A stretch of 64,000 bases of DNA from Selenomonas ruminantium subsp. lactilytica TAM6421 (GTDB taxonomy: Bacteria > Bacillota > Negativicutes > Selenomonadales > Selenomonadaceae): NCBI RefSeq assembly GCF_000284095.1, contig NC_017068.1:1364001-1428000 (forward strand), in the 5' to 3' direction. The notes under the pieces were generated by a model that was given only the letters and a program-made list of their open reading frames with translations, was not told the origin of the DNA and ran no database searches. Shown here one piece after another: positions 31,033-39,464 of this stretch; within the stretch, counting starts at the first letter, position 1; each line of letters starts with the position of its first letter. Position numbers and translations under genes: made by a program.

Positions 31033-31710
31033 ATGGATGATGATAATTTTGTAACATCAGCGCGGTTTCTGGTATTTCTGGGAATGGTGTTATTTGCTCT
31101 GTTTTTCGTAGATGATCACAAGATGGAGGTATTTGTATTTGCCTGTGCTGTAGCACTTTATCTGGAGTCGCGCAAGGAAGGCTGGCAAAGCCCGCTTATA
31201 GAGTGGCCGGAAGAATTGTCTTTCTTGTCCACTTGCTATTATGCTTCCTTGAAATTATTGAAATTCGGTACCGTAATTGAAACTGTGGTGCTGATTTACC
31301 TATTGTGGAATGGTGCGATGGATAGCCCGGATTTATTTCAGATAGCGGGAAATGTATATCTGGCCAACGTTATTTGGCTGTCTGCCACCGCCAGTACATT
31401 ATCTATCTGCTGGTCTATACATGATAAATGGGCTGAGCGAACAGGCAGCACGACGATTACATCCCTGAAGCCGCCTTTTACACAGGGAGACAGAGGCTTC
31501 AAGAAGTGGAGCTGGCTCCTGATGGATGGTATCGTGATAATGGCATTGGTAATTATGTGGGTGGATCATTTTAATCTGCATATATACAACGTATTTGAAG
31601 GTACGGTCATCTGCAGCGCATACTTTATCCTAATGATGCCGCTGCAGTTATGGTTCTATTTCCATTACAAGGGGATGATTCCCAAGGTTGTGGCGAATAC
31701 TGAAAATTGA
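31033..31710 (+). CDS. Polytopic membrane protein
   Basis: This 225-residue protein has about five membrane segments (ARFLVFLGMVLFALFF, VFVFACAVALYL, a central pair, and LMDGIVIMALVIMW plus SAYFILMMPLQLWFYF). ATG 31033 is chosen because GAAGGTGGGG lies upstream. It follows the lipoprotein gene and ends before a terminator, so the two form a small unit next to transfer block 2. No family recognised. Confidence 0.6.
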   Translation: MDDDNFVTSARFLVFLGMVLFALFFVDDHKMEVFVFACAVALYLESRKEGWQSPLIEWPEELSFLSTCYYASLKLLKFGTVIETVVLIYLLWNGAMDSPDLFQIAGNVYLANVIWLSATASTLSICWSIHDKWAERTGSTTITSLKPPFTQGDRGFKKWSWLLMDGIVIMALVIMWVDHFNLHIYNVFEGTVICSAYFILMMPLQLWFYFHYKGMIPKVVANTEN

Positions 31711-31738
31711 ACAGGCGCATATCAAGCGGTTTTTATGC

Positions 31739-31774
31739 TACAAATCTGCAGGTTGCAGGTTTGTGGCATTTTTT
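31739..31774 (+). terminator. Terminator before transfer block 2
   Basis: ACAAATCTGCA and TGCAGGTTTGT form an 11-bp stem with G-U pairing and a 3-base loop, followed by GGCATTTTTTT. Confidence 0.7.
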
Positions 31775-31841
31775 TATGCATAGGCAATCTAAAATGTGAC
31801 ATAGAGAAATTTTATCTTATTTGCTAAGGGGGAGAATCATT

Positions 31842-32198
31842 ATGGATGCAAAAGGTTTGGGTAAACAGGTTGTGGCTAAGGGCTGGCAGATGGTAAAGAG
31901 CAACAAGGGAATGCTTATGTACATGGGGCTCATGATGATGTCCAGCCATTGCCTGGCCTCTACCAGCATGCCCTGGGACAGCGGCATTGAAAGCCTGAAG
32001 GCCAACCTTACAGGCCCGCTTCCTAGAGCCGGAGCCGTCATCTCCATTGCCACCGGTGGTGCACTCTATGCCCTGGGGCAGAGTGATGTGTCCCGTATGG
32101 CCATGAAGGGAGCATTTGGTACAGCCATTGCCTGCGGGGCGGCGACTCTTGCCGGACTATTTGGTGCGGACAATGTGTCGGGCTGTTTGTTCTTCTAA
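31842..32198 (+). CDS. trbC: VirB2/TrbC-type pilin
   Basis: This 118-residue protein has the VirB2/TrbC plan: a charged leader, a first hydrophobic stretch (GMLMYMGLMMMSSHCLAST), then two membrane helices (AGAVISIATGGALYAL and FGTAIACGAATLAGLFG). TrbC of RP4 is trimmed and made circular by TraF; the TraF-like peptidase at 5359-5904 is the expected processing enzyme. The pilin forms the extracellular mating pilus. ATG 31842 follows AAGGGGGAG. It heads transfer block 2. Confidence 0.82.
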   Translation: MDAKGLGKQVVAKGWQMVKSNKGMLMYMGLMMMSSHCLASTSMPWDSGIESLKANLTGPLPRAGAVISIATGGALYALGQSDVSRMAMKGAFGTAIACGAATLAGLFGADNVSGCLFF

Positions 32199-32216
32199 GG
32201 ATGAGGTGAGACGAAG

Positions 32217-32483
32217 TTGTCAGAAGAGAAAAAGCGGATGGAATTTAAGCTGCCGCTATTCAGTTCCCTTACAGAGCCGGTGCTGCTCATGGGAGCGCCG
32301 CCGTTCATGATTGTATTCAACATTTGTGTGGCGGGGATTTTTGTGCTGTCGTTTCACTTCTTTTGGATCATTCCGCTGAATATTGCCATCCATGCAGCCA
32401 CTATTTATGTGACCAAGCAGGATGCAGATGCCTTTGAATGCCTGAGAAGCTATATGCAGCAGAGCAGAACATACAATGTCTGA
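32217..32483 (+). CDS. trbD: VirB3/TrbD-type membrane protein
   Basis: This 88-residue protein has the VirB3 form: a short cytoplasmic part with the motif LPLFSSLTEPVLLMGAPP and two closely spaced membrane helices (MIVFNICVAGIFVLSF and IIPLNIAIHAATIYV). VirB3 works with VirB4 in pilus assembly. The TTG start at 32217 follows GGATGAGG. The gene lies 18 bases after the pilin and 12 bases before the first VirB4-like gene. Confidence 0.82.
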   Translation: MSEEKKRMEFKLPLFSSLTEPVLLMGAPPFMIVFNICVAGIFVLSFHFFWIIPLNIAIHAATIYVTKQDADAFECLRSYMQQSRTYNV

Positions 32484-32495
32484 TGGAGGTTCGAT

Positions 32496-33506
32496 ATGCT
32501 GGAAGACTATCAGCACGATTACAGCAAAGTGTATTCCTGGCTGTCTTGGGGCGGTCTCATCCTGCCGGAAGTGGTCAGGAATAAAGATGGCTCCCTGATG
32601 GGATTTATCCGGTATGGGCAGCCAGCTGAGACAACTGCAGATGAAATCAGTCTTGATTATCCCAAGGGCTGGGGAATGTGGCTGGATCGTCATCATTTTG
32701 CCGGGGATAATACGGAGACGCTGTGCCTGCTGTGGAATCCAATCCGTAGAGGCAGTAATTTTCCAGCTGTCAACCTGTGTGAAGGTATCTGGCGTGGCAG
32801 CGAAGCAGAGGAAGACTATTTTCGTAAGGTGCTTATGGAGCTAAGCAGAAAAGTGCCGGGAGGTCTGGTGCTGCAACGGGAGCAGATTCTTTCGTATCTG
32901 CAGAGCACGTTGGAAATGCAGTTCTGTGAAGTTACTATGCCTGAAATACCGCTATATTTGGATGCAGTGCTGTCCAAGGATATGGAGTTTAAAGTCTACG
33001 ATCCCCATGGCCGGGACAGAAATAGGTTTACGATTCGTGGCAAAGATATTGCTGTGACCAGCATCAAGGTCAGCCTGCAAGAGAGCAAGCTGGATATGGT
33101 GTTGAAGGCATTCAGGCAGATGGACTACCGGTTTTGCCGTCGTTGCCTCTTTATGCCGGAAGACAATTTGCGGCAGGAACTTAGGAAAATGACAGCCAAA
33201 TGGTGCCCCAAGAGGCAGAGTGTCCGGGACTATATGCTGTCAAAGCAGGCGGGAAGCGGCGGCATGATAAGTGATACGCTGGTTTTTGCGCTGGATAGCG
33301 GGGTGGCCGAAGAATATCACAGGTACATTCGGGAGATTCTGGAAGCAGTGGAGGTGCCCTTTGTGGTGGAAGATTACAACAGCAAGCAATGCTGGTGGGG
33401 GACACTGCCGGGCATGTTCCGTGCTAATGGGAAGATATTGCCCCGCCGGGAAAAGAACTGGCAGGATTTTTTAGGGTTGAAGGGCGTGGAGAAAGCAAGT
33501 GTATAG
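32496..33506 (+). CDS. VirB4 N-domain paralogue lacking the ATPase
   Basis: This 336-residue protein aligns by eye with the N-terminal part of TrbE/VirB4: WLSWGGLILPEVVRNKDGSLMGFIRY corresponds in two parts to LMPYGMLVDVKGTGVAINKNGS of the next gene, and WWGTLPGMFRANG near the end matches WLGSLPGNFHHY. It stops there, right where the VirB4 ATPase domain would begin; no Walker A is present. It overlaps the full VirB4 gene by 8 bases, so the two are made together, perhaps as a hetero-complex. A remnant of duplication is the alternative, but the frame is intact. Confidence 0.7.
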   Translation: MLEDYQHDYSKVYSWLSWGGLILPEVVRNKDGSLMGFIRYGQPAETTADEISLDYPKGWGMWLDRHHFAGDNTETLCLLWNPIRRGSNFPAVNLCEGIWRGSEAEEDYFRKVLMELSRKVPGGLVLQREQILSYLQSTLEMQFCEVTMPEIPLYLDAVLSKDMEFKVYDPHGRDRNRFTIRGKDIAVTSIKVSLQESKLDMVLKAFRQMDYRFCRRCLFMPEDNLRQELRKMTAKWCPKRQSVRDYMLSKQAGSGGMISDTLVFALDSGVAEEYHRYIREILEAVEVPFVVEDYNSKQCWWGTLPGMFRANGKILPRREKNWQDFLGLKGVEKASV

Positions 33507-36003
33507 GCTGGATTTATTCAGGAGAACAGGAAAAAACATTGCCTCGCTGATGCCTTACGGGATGCTCGTGGATGTTAAAGGCACTGGGGTAGCCATCAAT
33601 AAGAATGGATCTTTTATGACTGTGTGGAAATACAGAGGACCAGATTTGGACAGTGCCCTGCAGGAGCATCTGGCAATCATAACGGCACAGCTCAACAGTG
33701 CCCTGATGGTGCTTGGCTCAGGCTGGGTTATTTACATGGAGGCACAACGCCTGCCTGATGCGACCTATGACAAGGATGTGTGCTTTCCCGACGATGTTAC
33801 CAGGCTGATTGACGAGGTGCGGCGTGATAATTTCACGTCGGGCAGATTTTTCTGCTCAGAGTATTATTTTTCCCTGTGCTGGTTGCCGCCAAGTGATAAT
33901 GAAGGCCGCCTGAAATCCATGCTGATTGAAGGCCATGATGAGCATACGGTCACGGTTGAGGAAAACTTGCAGGATTTCATGGAAATGGCCGACAGCTTGT
34001 GCAGGATTTTTGGGGAGCTGGAAATCCCGGCAGAATTGCTGGATGAAGCAGGACTCGCTTCTTATCTCCATAGCTGTGTGTCGGATAACAGGCGCAGGAT
34101 AAGGCCGCCAAAGGATGAGTTCTGCGATGGATATCTCTATGATTCTGATCTTATAGGGGGGAACTCACCAAAACTCGGTGAGAAATACCTGAAGATTGTG
34201 GTTCCCAAGGCTTATCCAAAATCCAGCGTGTTTGGGATGCTCAATAATCTTAACCGGCTGAACTTCCCCTACCGCTGGGTAACAAGATACTATCTGCTGG
34301 ATAAGACCGAAGCAATATCCAAGCTGGATACAAGAAAGACACGCTGGAAGGGTAAGATGGAATATTTCTCGTCCACGGTGAAAAGGCTGATTTTCAATTC
34401 GCCGTCGCAACCCAGTGACATCAATGAAAATGCTGTAGAAAAGGTCGAAGAGGTACAGGAAGCCCTGAGAAGCGTGGATGCCGGGGATGTTGGCTACGGC
34501 TATTATTCTACAGAGGTTATCATTGCGGAAAGAGATTACGAAAGAGCCTGTCTCTATGCCAAGGCAGTAGAGGATGTCTTCAAGAGCCAGATGATGAAGC
34601 CCAAAATTGAGGATGTGGGGGCTGTGGATGCCTGGCTGGGCAGTCTGCCGGGAAATTTCCATCACTACTGCCGCCGTATTTATGCTTCTACAGGAAATCT
34701 CATCCATATGATGCCGCTGTCCGATATCTGGTCAGGACAGCGGCGTAATAAACATCTGGATGGCCCGGCGCTTCTTTATACCAGAAGTGACGGAGCAACG
34801 CCTTTTCGGATGAATCTTCATGTAGGGGATGTAGGCCATACTCTTATCGTGGGCCCCACAGGGGCAGGTAAGAGCGTCCATCTCAATATGATTTCGGCGC
34901 AGTTCAGGAAATATAAGGGGGCGCAGGTGTTTATCTTTGATAAGGGTGGCTCCAGCCGTATCCTTACGGAAGCTGTGGGAGGTAGATATTTCGAGCTGGC
35001 CAGCAGCAAGAATGGCTTGTCATTCCAGCCACTGGCTGATATCGATGACGATGATGAGCGCATGTGGGCTGTGGGCTGGATCACGGATTATCTGGAATCC
35101 GTGCATATGGAAGTAACGCCGGAGATGGGCAAATATATATCAGAGGCTCTGTCATCGATGAAGGCCTTGCCCAAACAGCATCGGACTATGCTTACGCTGT
35201 GTACCAGCATCCAGAATCAGGAATTAAAGACAGCGCTAAGGCCTCTTACGATTGAAGGGGACTATGGTAGCATCTTTGATGCTTCCGCAGATGAACTGGA
35301 TTTTTCCTCCTGGCAGGTATTTGAGATGGAAAGTCTGATGAATAATACGCCCAAGATTGTCGGGACAACCCTGCTGTATATTTTCCATCGGATTGAGGAA
35401 GAGATAAAGCGGGATGACAGACCGTGTCTGCTGGTATTGGATGAAAGCTGGATTTTTTTGGATAATCCTCAGTTCGCATCCAAGATAAGAGAGTGGCTGA
35501 AAGTCCTTAGAAAATCCAATACAGCGGTGGTGTTTGCTACGCAGAGTCTGGCAGATATAGTGGCCAGTCCAATTGTGGCAACGATATTGGAATCCTGCCC
35601 CACAAGAATTTTCCTGCCCAATAAGGACGCTCTGGATGATACCCGTACAGGCAGCGACAAGCCAAGTATGAAAGAGATGTACCAGTCCTTTGGCCTGAAT
35701 GAACAGCAGATTATGATGTTGGCCAAGGCTATTCCTAAACGGGAATATTACTATACCTCGCCTCTGGGAAATCGGATATATTCATTGGACTTAAGCCCTA
35801 TGGAACTGGCATTTTCTGGGGTACGAACCGAGGATTTGCGCATGGCTGAAAAATTTCTGGCGGAGTATGGCAGGGAAAATTTTGCCATAAACTGGCTCCG
35901 CTATAAGGGCTTGGAAGAATATGCCCAGCGGCTGAAGGCAGAAACTTCCGGAAGGCCAGAGGAGCAAACAGAATCAGGGCAGCTGGTAGGAGGAGATGAG
36001 TAA
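33499..36003 (+). CDS. trbE: VirB4/TrbE-type mating ATPase
   Basis: An 834-residue ATPase of the CagE/TrbE group. The N-terminal domain contains INKNGSFMTVWKYRGPDLDS. The C-terminal motor has Walker A GPTGAGKS (about residues 451-458) and Walker B CLLVLDESWIFLD (about 644), then the VVFATQSLADI motif. VirB4 powers pilin extraction and DNA transfer and binds VirB3, VirB8 and VirB11. GTG start at 33499, overlapping the truncated paralogue by 8 bases. Length is normal for TrbE. Confidence 0.95.
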   Translation: MYRLDLFRRTGKNIASLMPYGMLVDVKGTGVAINKNGSFMTVWKYRGPDLDSALQEHLAIITAQLNSALMVLGSGWVIYMEAQRLPDATYDKDVCFPDDVTRLIDEVRRDNFTSGRFFCSEYYFSLCWLPPSDNEGRLKSMLIEGHDEHTVTVEENLQDFMEMADSLCRIFGELEIPAELLDEAGLASYLHSCVSDNRRRIRPPKDEFCDGYLYDSDLIGGNSPKLGEKYLKIVVPKAYPKSSVFGMLNNLNRLNFPYRWVTRYYLLDKTEAISKLDTRKTRWKGKMEYFSSTVKRLIFNSPSQPSDINENAVEKVEEVQEALRSVDAGDVGYGYYSTEVIIAERDYERACLYAKAVEDVFKSQMMKPKIEDVGAVDAWLGSLPGNFHHYCRRIYASTGNLIHMMPLSDIWSGQRRNKHLDGPALLYTRSDGATPFRMNLHVGDVGHTLIVGPTGAGKSVHLNMISAQFRKYKGAQVFIFDKGGSSRILTEAVGGRYFELASSKNGLSFQPLADIDDDDERMWAVGWITDYLESVHMEVTPEMGKYISEALSSMKALPKQHRTMLTLCTSIQNQELKTALRPLTIEGDYGSIFDASADELDFSSWQVFEMESLMNNTPKIVGTTLLYIFHRIEEEIKRDDRPCLLVLDESWIFLDNPQFASKIREWLKVLRKSNTAVVFATQSLADIVASPIVATILESCPTRIFLPNKDALDDTRTGSDKPSMKEMYQSFGLNEQQIMMLAKAIPKREYYYTSPLGNRIYSLDLSPMELAFSGVRTEDLRMAEKFLAEYGRENFAINWLRYKGLEEYAQRLKAETSGRPEEQTESGQLVGGDE

Positions 36004-36006
36004 TTA

Positions 36007-36546
36007 TTGCTGAAAAGACTGCTTATGGTGCTGGTGGGGCTGATGTTTCTGCTGGGTGAGGCTGTGCCGGCCTTTGCCTATGATGATAAAACCATAGTCT
36101 ATGGTGAAGTTGCCGGGCGCATTGGCGAATCAGATGAAGCTGCGTGGATTACAGATGCCATCTTGTATGCGGGAGCTGTATATGGTGTCGATCCACTGCT
36201 GCTCGCATCCGTGATGGAGGCGGAAAGCGGCTTTACAATGGCCAGCACATCCTCTGCCGGGGCTTATGGCTATATGCAGCTTATGCCGGAAACAGCAGCA
36301 AGCCTGGGTGTGGACAGGTATAATCCTTTGGAAAATGTGCTGGGGGGTGCCTCTTATCTGCGGCAGCAGATGGATCATTTTGCTGGTGACGGTGAATACG
36401 GACTGACTGAGGCAGTAGGTGCCTATAACGCTGGCGGCGGGGCGGTAGAAAAATATGGTGGGGTGCCTCCGTATGCGGAAACCATTAACTATGTGGCAAG
36501 GATTGCAGATATTTATGGAAAATTGCTGCAAGAGACGAATTTATAG
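36007..36546 (+). CDS. trbN: Lytic transglycosylase (VirB1/TrbN-type)
   Basis: A 179-residue exported SLT-fold enzyme. A signal peptide ends near residue 23 (AVPAFAYDD). The catalytic Glu lies in ASVMEAESGF and the substrate groove in SAGAYGYMQLMPETAASLGV and AVGAYNAGGGAV. It cuts peptidoglycan to let the mating channel pass. The TTG start at 36007 is 3 bases after the VirB4 stop. A second transglycosylase-like domain is present in the fusion protein at 39465-41258. Confidence 0.9.
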   Translation: MLKRLLMVLVGLMFLLGEAVPAFAYDDKTIVYGEVAGRIGESDEAAWITDAILYAGAVYGVDPLLLASVMEAESGFTMASTSSAGAYGYMQLMPETAASLGVDRYNPLENVLGGASYLRQQMDHFAGDGEYGLTEAVGAYNAGGGAVEKYGGVPPYAETINYVARIADIYGKLLQETNL

Positions 36547-36578
36547 AGAAAAGACTGCTGAGCCGGGGAGGGAAGACT

Positions 36579-37352
36579 ATGAGCAAATTGAAGAAAAGCA
36601 TTGCAGGCGCAATGACCGTGCTGTGTCTTACAAGCCTTGCGCCAAGGGCAGAGGCGGCTGTCCTTGTATATGATGCCCAGAATGTGGAGCAGGCGATAAG
36701 GACAGCCATAACAACGGCCAATATATTGACCAATGAAGAAAAACAGCTGCTCCTGCAAATTTTGAACATGAAGAAGCTGGATGCGAAAAGCCTTATGCGC
36801 TATCTGGACAAAATGACAGCTTTGGAACGATACCCTATGGACGAGCGTGATGGCCAGATTGGGGTACTAGCACCAAAGACAACAACAGATTCGTTCTGGA
36901 GACAGAATTTCCGTAATATCGAGGCTGTCCTGAAGGGCAAGATGACGGTAATGGATGCCTACTATGCCGGGCAGGCGGCCTATAAGGCAGAGGCGGATAC
37001 CAATAATGATACGGTGAAAAATGCCAGACTTACCCAGGATATGACCGAGGATTTATCCAAGCAGGCCATGACCGCATTGGAAGCATCTTCCCAGGCTGAA
37101 GGCAATCTGCAGGCAGTACAGGCGAATACTCAGGTTATGGGTGTGGGGGTTATGTCGATGATTCAGGGCAATAACCTTCTTTCCAGTATGACCGCCGCAC
37201 AGGCTGTAAAGTACCAGAGAGAGCTGCAGGAAGAAGTAACGGCCAAGCGGATCAACGAAAGCACCGCAGAAAAGCTGGCCAAGGCCACCAAGAACTGCGA
37301 GCTTAAAGGCATGAGCTATGAGGCGTTCAGGCAAAAGATGGGTGAGTACTGA
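36579..37352 (+). CDS. trbJ: VirB5/TrbJ-like exported protein
   Basis: A 257-residue protein with a signal peptide (cleavage near residue 26, after RAEAA) and an all-helical mature part, as in TrbJ/VirB5. The segment AEGNLQAVQANTQVMGVGVM matches a similar stretch in the second VirB5-like protein (41255-42079). VirB5 proteins sit at the pilus tip or assist pilus assembly. Its last base overlaps the TrbL start (TGATG). ATG 36579 follows GGGGAGGGAAG. Confidence 0.75.
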   Translation: MSKLKKSIAGAMTVLCLTSLAPRAEAAVLVYDAQNVEQAIRTAITTANILTNEEKQLLLQILNMKKLDAKSLMRYLDKMTALERYPMDERDGQIGVLAPKTTTDSFWRQNFRNIEAVLKGKMTVMDAYYAGQAAYKAEADTNNDTVKNARLTQDMTEDLSKQAMTALEASSQAEGNLQAVQANTQVMGVGVMSMIQGNNLLSSMTAAQAVKYQRELQEEVTAKRINESTAEKLAKATKNCELKGMSYEAFRQKMGEY

Positions 37353-39067
37353 TGAAAAAGATGGGCTGGGTATGTGCGCTTTTGCTGATGGTGCTGATTA
37401 TATGGCCGGATTCTGTTCAGGCCGCTGATTCCAGTGCCCTGGCATGGCGCACACCGCTGATGGATTTGCGGGATAACATTACAGATAAGCTGGTACCGGC
37501 AATCTTGAATATCATGATAGCGGTAACGGGCATCATGATCATGTTCGGCGATAATAATCACCGGCGGCTGCTCAATATTGTGCTGGGGACAGCGATGGCT
37601 GCCCAGATTTTCTATGCCCTCAGGGTGTTTGGCCTGGGGGAAATACTGAATCCTGCCGTGTCTGTGGTGATAAATCCTGTGGATCTAAGTTCCATTCAAA
37701 TCACCGATAATGTGGAGGATTTCAATCCCTTAAGCGGCTTCATGCGGCAGTTTATCCATATCATAGACAATGGCTCTACGGTACTGGTTGGCTATGCGCT
37801 GGAGCTTATGGGATTCCTGGTGGTCATTGATGTGGCCCTGGCTTTGGTGCTTGGCCTTGCTAATGAGGATAAAATCCGGTATATCACCGTTACCGTCCTG
37901 AAGGTTGGCTTTTTCATGTTTCTCATCGAAAACTGGGTGGGAGGCAGCTACCAGATCTGTCATGCTATTATGTCCAGCTTTGAAAAACTGGGATTCCTGG
38001 CATCGGGAACCGGGAATATGTACTTGCCGGACAGCATCGTGAAGAATGGCATGCAGTCCTTCAGTGCCATCTGGAATAATATCTCGCTACTAGGAATGTC
38101 CAGTCTGGGTGCCTTGATTGGCGACCTGTTTATTGCCTTTACTGTTCTCATTACCACATTTCTTACCGGCGTGGAGATGTTCATGGCTAGGATTGAATTC
38201 TGGACGGTATCCTTGATTACTGTCGTGCTGCTGCCCTTTGCCATGCATGAGCGAACCAGTTTTCTGGCGGAAAAGGCCATAGGGGCCGTTTTCTCGCTGG
38301 GCGTAAAGGTGGCCGTTATTGCCTTCCTTACAGCGGTTACCTGTCCGCTGCTGGCCAATTTTTCCAAACAGATAAGCGATCAGGCGGCGGCCAATGAAGA
38401 TCTGCTGGAACTTAGTGCCCTATTGCAGCTGACCTTGGCCTGTCTGGTGGTGTTTATCATGGTGCGGAGGATTCCGCAGCTGGCTCAGGGGCTTATTTCC
38501 GGCAGCCCGTCCCTTACATCCGGTGATTTTTACGATACCATGCCTAATCCCATGCGGGGAACAGCAAGGGCGCTGGCCTTTGCGGGCAGTTCTTATGGTA
38601 CTTATAAGATGGCGACCAATATGGAAGGCGGCGGTACGGCCAGAAAAGCCGATGGCGATACATCCTGGCTGTCGCAGACTACCGGCACCATACGCAATAT
38701 CGCTTCCATTGAGTGGAACCGTCATAATCCATTTTTGGCAGAAGAACGTGAGGCCGAGCAGGGCGTTCGCTATATGTACAGTATGCGGGCTAACAGCCGG
38801 GATATCGATGATACGGCCCATGGCAGAAATGACACCTATGATGAAGAGGGGCATCTGTCCCATGACCATTTATATGCGGCCACAAATTCCCGGAATGGTG
38901 CAACCAATAAGGACGGCACTATCGTGAAGGACAGCCGGGGAACCAATTTGACGCATGGCTGGACACCTGCCCCTAAGACGGATGAGCAGATGTACAGAAA
39001 TTCCTCGGAAAAAATCAATGCCATCTATGACAGCTTCAATCGGAAATTCAACAACAAACGAAAATGA
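37352..39067 (+). CDS. trbL: VirB6/TrbL-type inner-membrane channel protein
   Basis: This 571-residue protein has a signal-like first helix, then several long membrane segments (AILNIMIAVTGIMIMFG, LELMGFLVVIDVALALVLGL, LITVVLLPFAM, LLQLTLACLVVFIMV) and a soluble C-terminal tail of about 170 residues that is rich in Asn, Asp and Arg. This is the TrbL/VirB6 topology; VirB6 forms the DNA passage in the inner membrane. The tail could reach into the cytoplasm or the recipient side. It overlaps trbJ and ends before a perfect terminator. Confidence 0.85.
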   Translation: MKKMGWVCALLLMVLIIWPDSVQAADSSALAWRTPLMDLRDNITDKLVPAILNIMIAVTGIMIMFGDNNHRRLLNIVLGTAMAAQIFYALRVFGLGEILNPAVSVVINPVDLSSIQITDNVEDFNPLSGFMRQFIHIIDNGSTVLVGYALELMGFLVVIDVALALVLGLANEDKIRYITVTVLKVGFFMFLIENWVGGSYQICHAIMSSFEKLGFLASGTGNMYLPDSIVKNGMQSFSAIWNNISLLGMSSLGALIGDLFIAFTVLITTFLTGVEMFMARIEFWTVSLITVVLLPFAMHERTSFLAEKAIGAVFSLGVKVAVIAFLTAVTCPLLANFSKQISDQAAANEDLLELSALLQLTLACLVVFIMVRRIPQLAQGLISGSPSLTSGDFYDTMPNPMRGTARALAFAGSSYGTYKMATNMEGGGTARKADGDTSWLSQTTGTIRNIASIEWNRHNPFLAEEREAEQGVRYMYSMRANSRDIDDTAHGRNDTYDEEGHLSHDHLYAATNSRNGATNKDGTIVKDSRGTNLTHGWTPAPKTDEQMYRNSSEKINAIYDSFNRKFNNKRK

Positions 39068-39086
39068 GTGTGTATATTGTGATAAA

Positions 39087-39124
39087 CAAAAGAAGTGATG
39101 CCAGGGGAAGCATCACTTCTTTTG
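39087..39124. terminator. Bidirectional terminator after trbL
   Basis: CAAAAGAAGTGATGC and GCATCACTTCTTTTG are perfect 15-base arms around an 8-base loop. It serves the plus-strand TrbL gene and the minus-strand gene ending at 39149. Confidence 0.88.
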
Positions 39125-39148
39125 CAAGAGGAATATAAAAATCAGGAA

Positions 39149-39385
39149 TTAACGGACATATTTGGGATCGTAGCCAAGGCAGTTGCCGTGTTCGTCCCAT
39201 TGCCAGCCATAACCTTCGCCACGGGAGCAATAGCGGCTGAAGGGTGGGCGGCCCCATAGATTATAAAAGAGAAAATCAATGGTGTCGCAGACGGCATAGC
39301 GGATAAGGTGGAAGAAAAATATGCCGCCGAAAAACAGCAGCGCCAGCAAGGCTAAGACTAACAAGATGATCAATAAGATTTTCAT
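39149..39385 (-). CDS. Small membrane protein antisense within block 2
   Basis: This 78-residue product has a long N-terminal membrane stretch (residues 2-30) and an aromatic tail (GYGWQWDEHGNCLGYDP). ATG 39385 is preceded by AGGAGGCAGG. It lies on the minus strand between the TrbL gene and the M23 fusion gene and shares the terminator at 39087-39124. This interrupts block 2 and suggests a later insertion or an independently controlled gene, possibly for exclusion. Function unknown. Confidence 0.6.
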   Translation of the reverse strand: MKILLIILLVLALLALLFFGGIFFFHLIRYAVCDTIDFLFYNLWGRPPFSRYCSRGEGYGWQWDEHGNCLGYDPKYVR

Positions 39386-39464
39386 AATGCCTGCCTCCTG
39401 TATATGTTGGAAAAGGAATAGGATATACTCTCTGATTAGTTTATCACAGGACAAAAGGGATGTG

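Noticed and set aside
39321-39464. Longer N-terminus for the M23 fusion protein
   Set aside because: The extra 48 residues are not a signal sequence, overlap the opposite-strand gene and lack a ribosome site; the signal peptide starts at 39465 or 39474.
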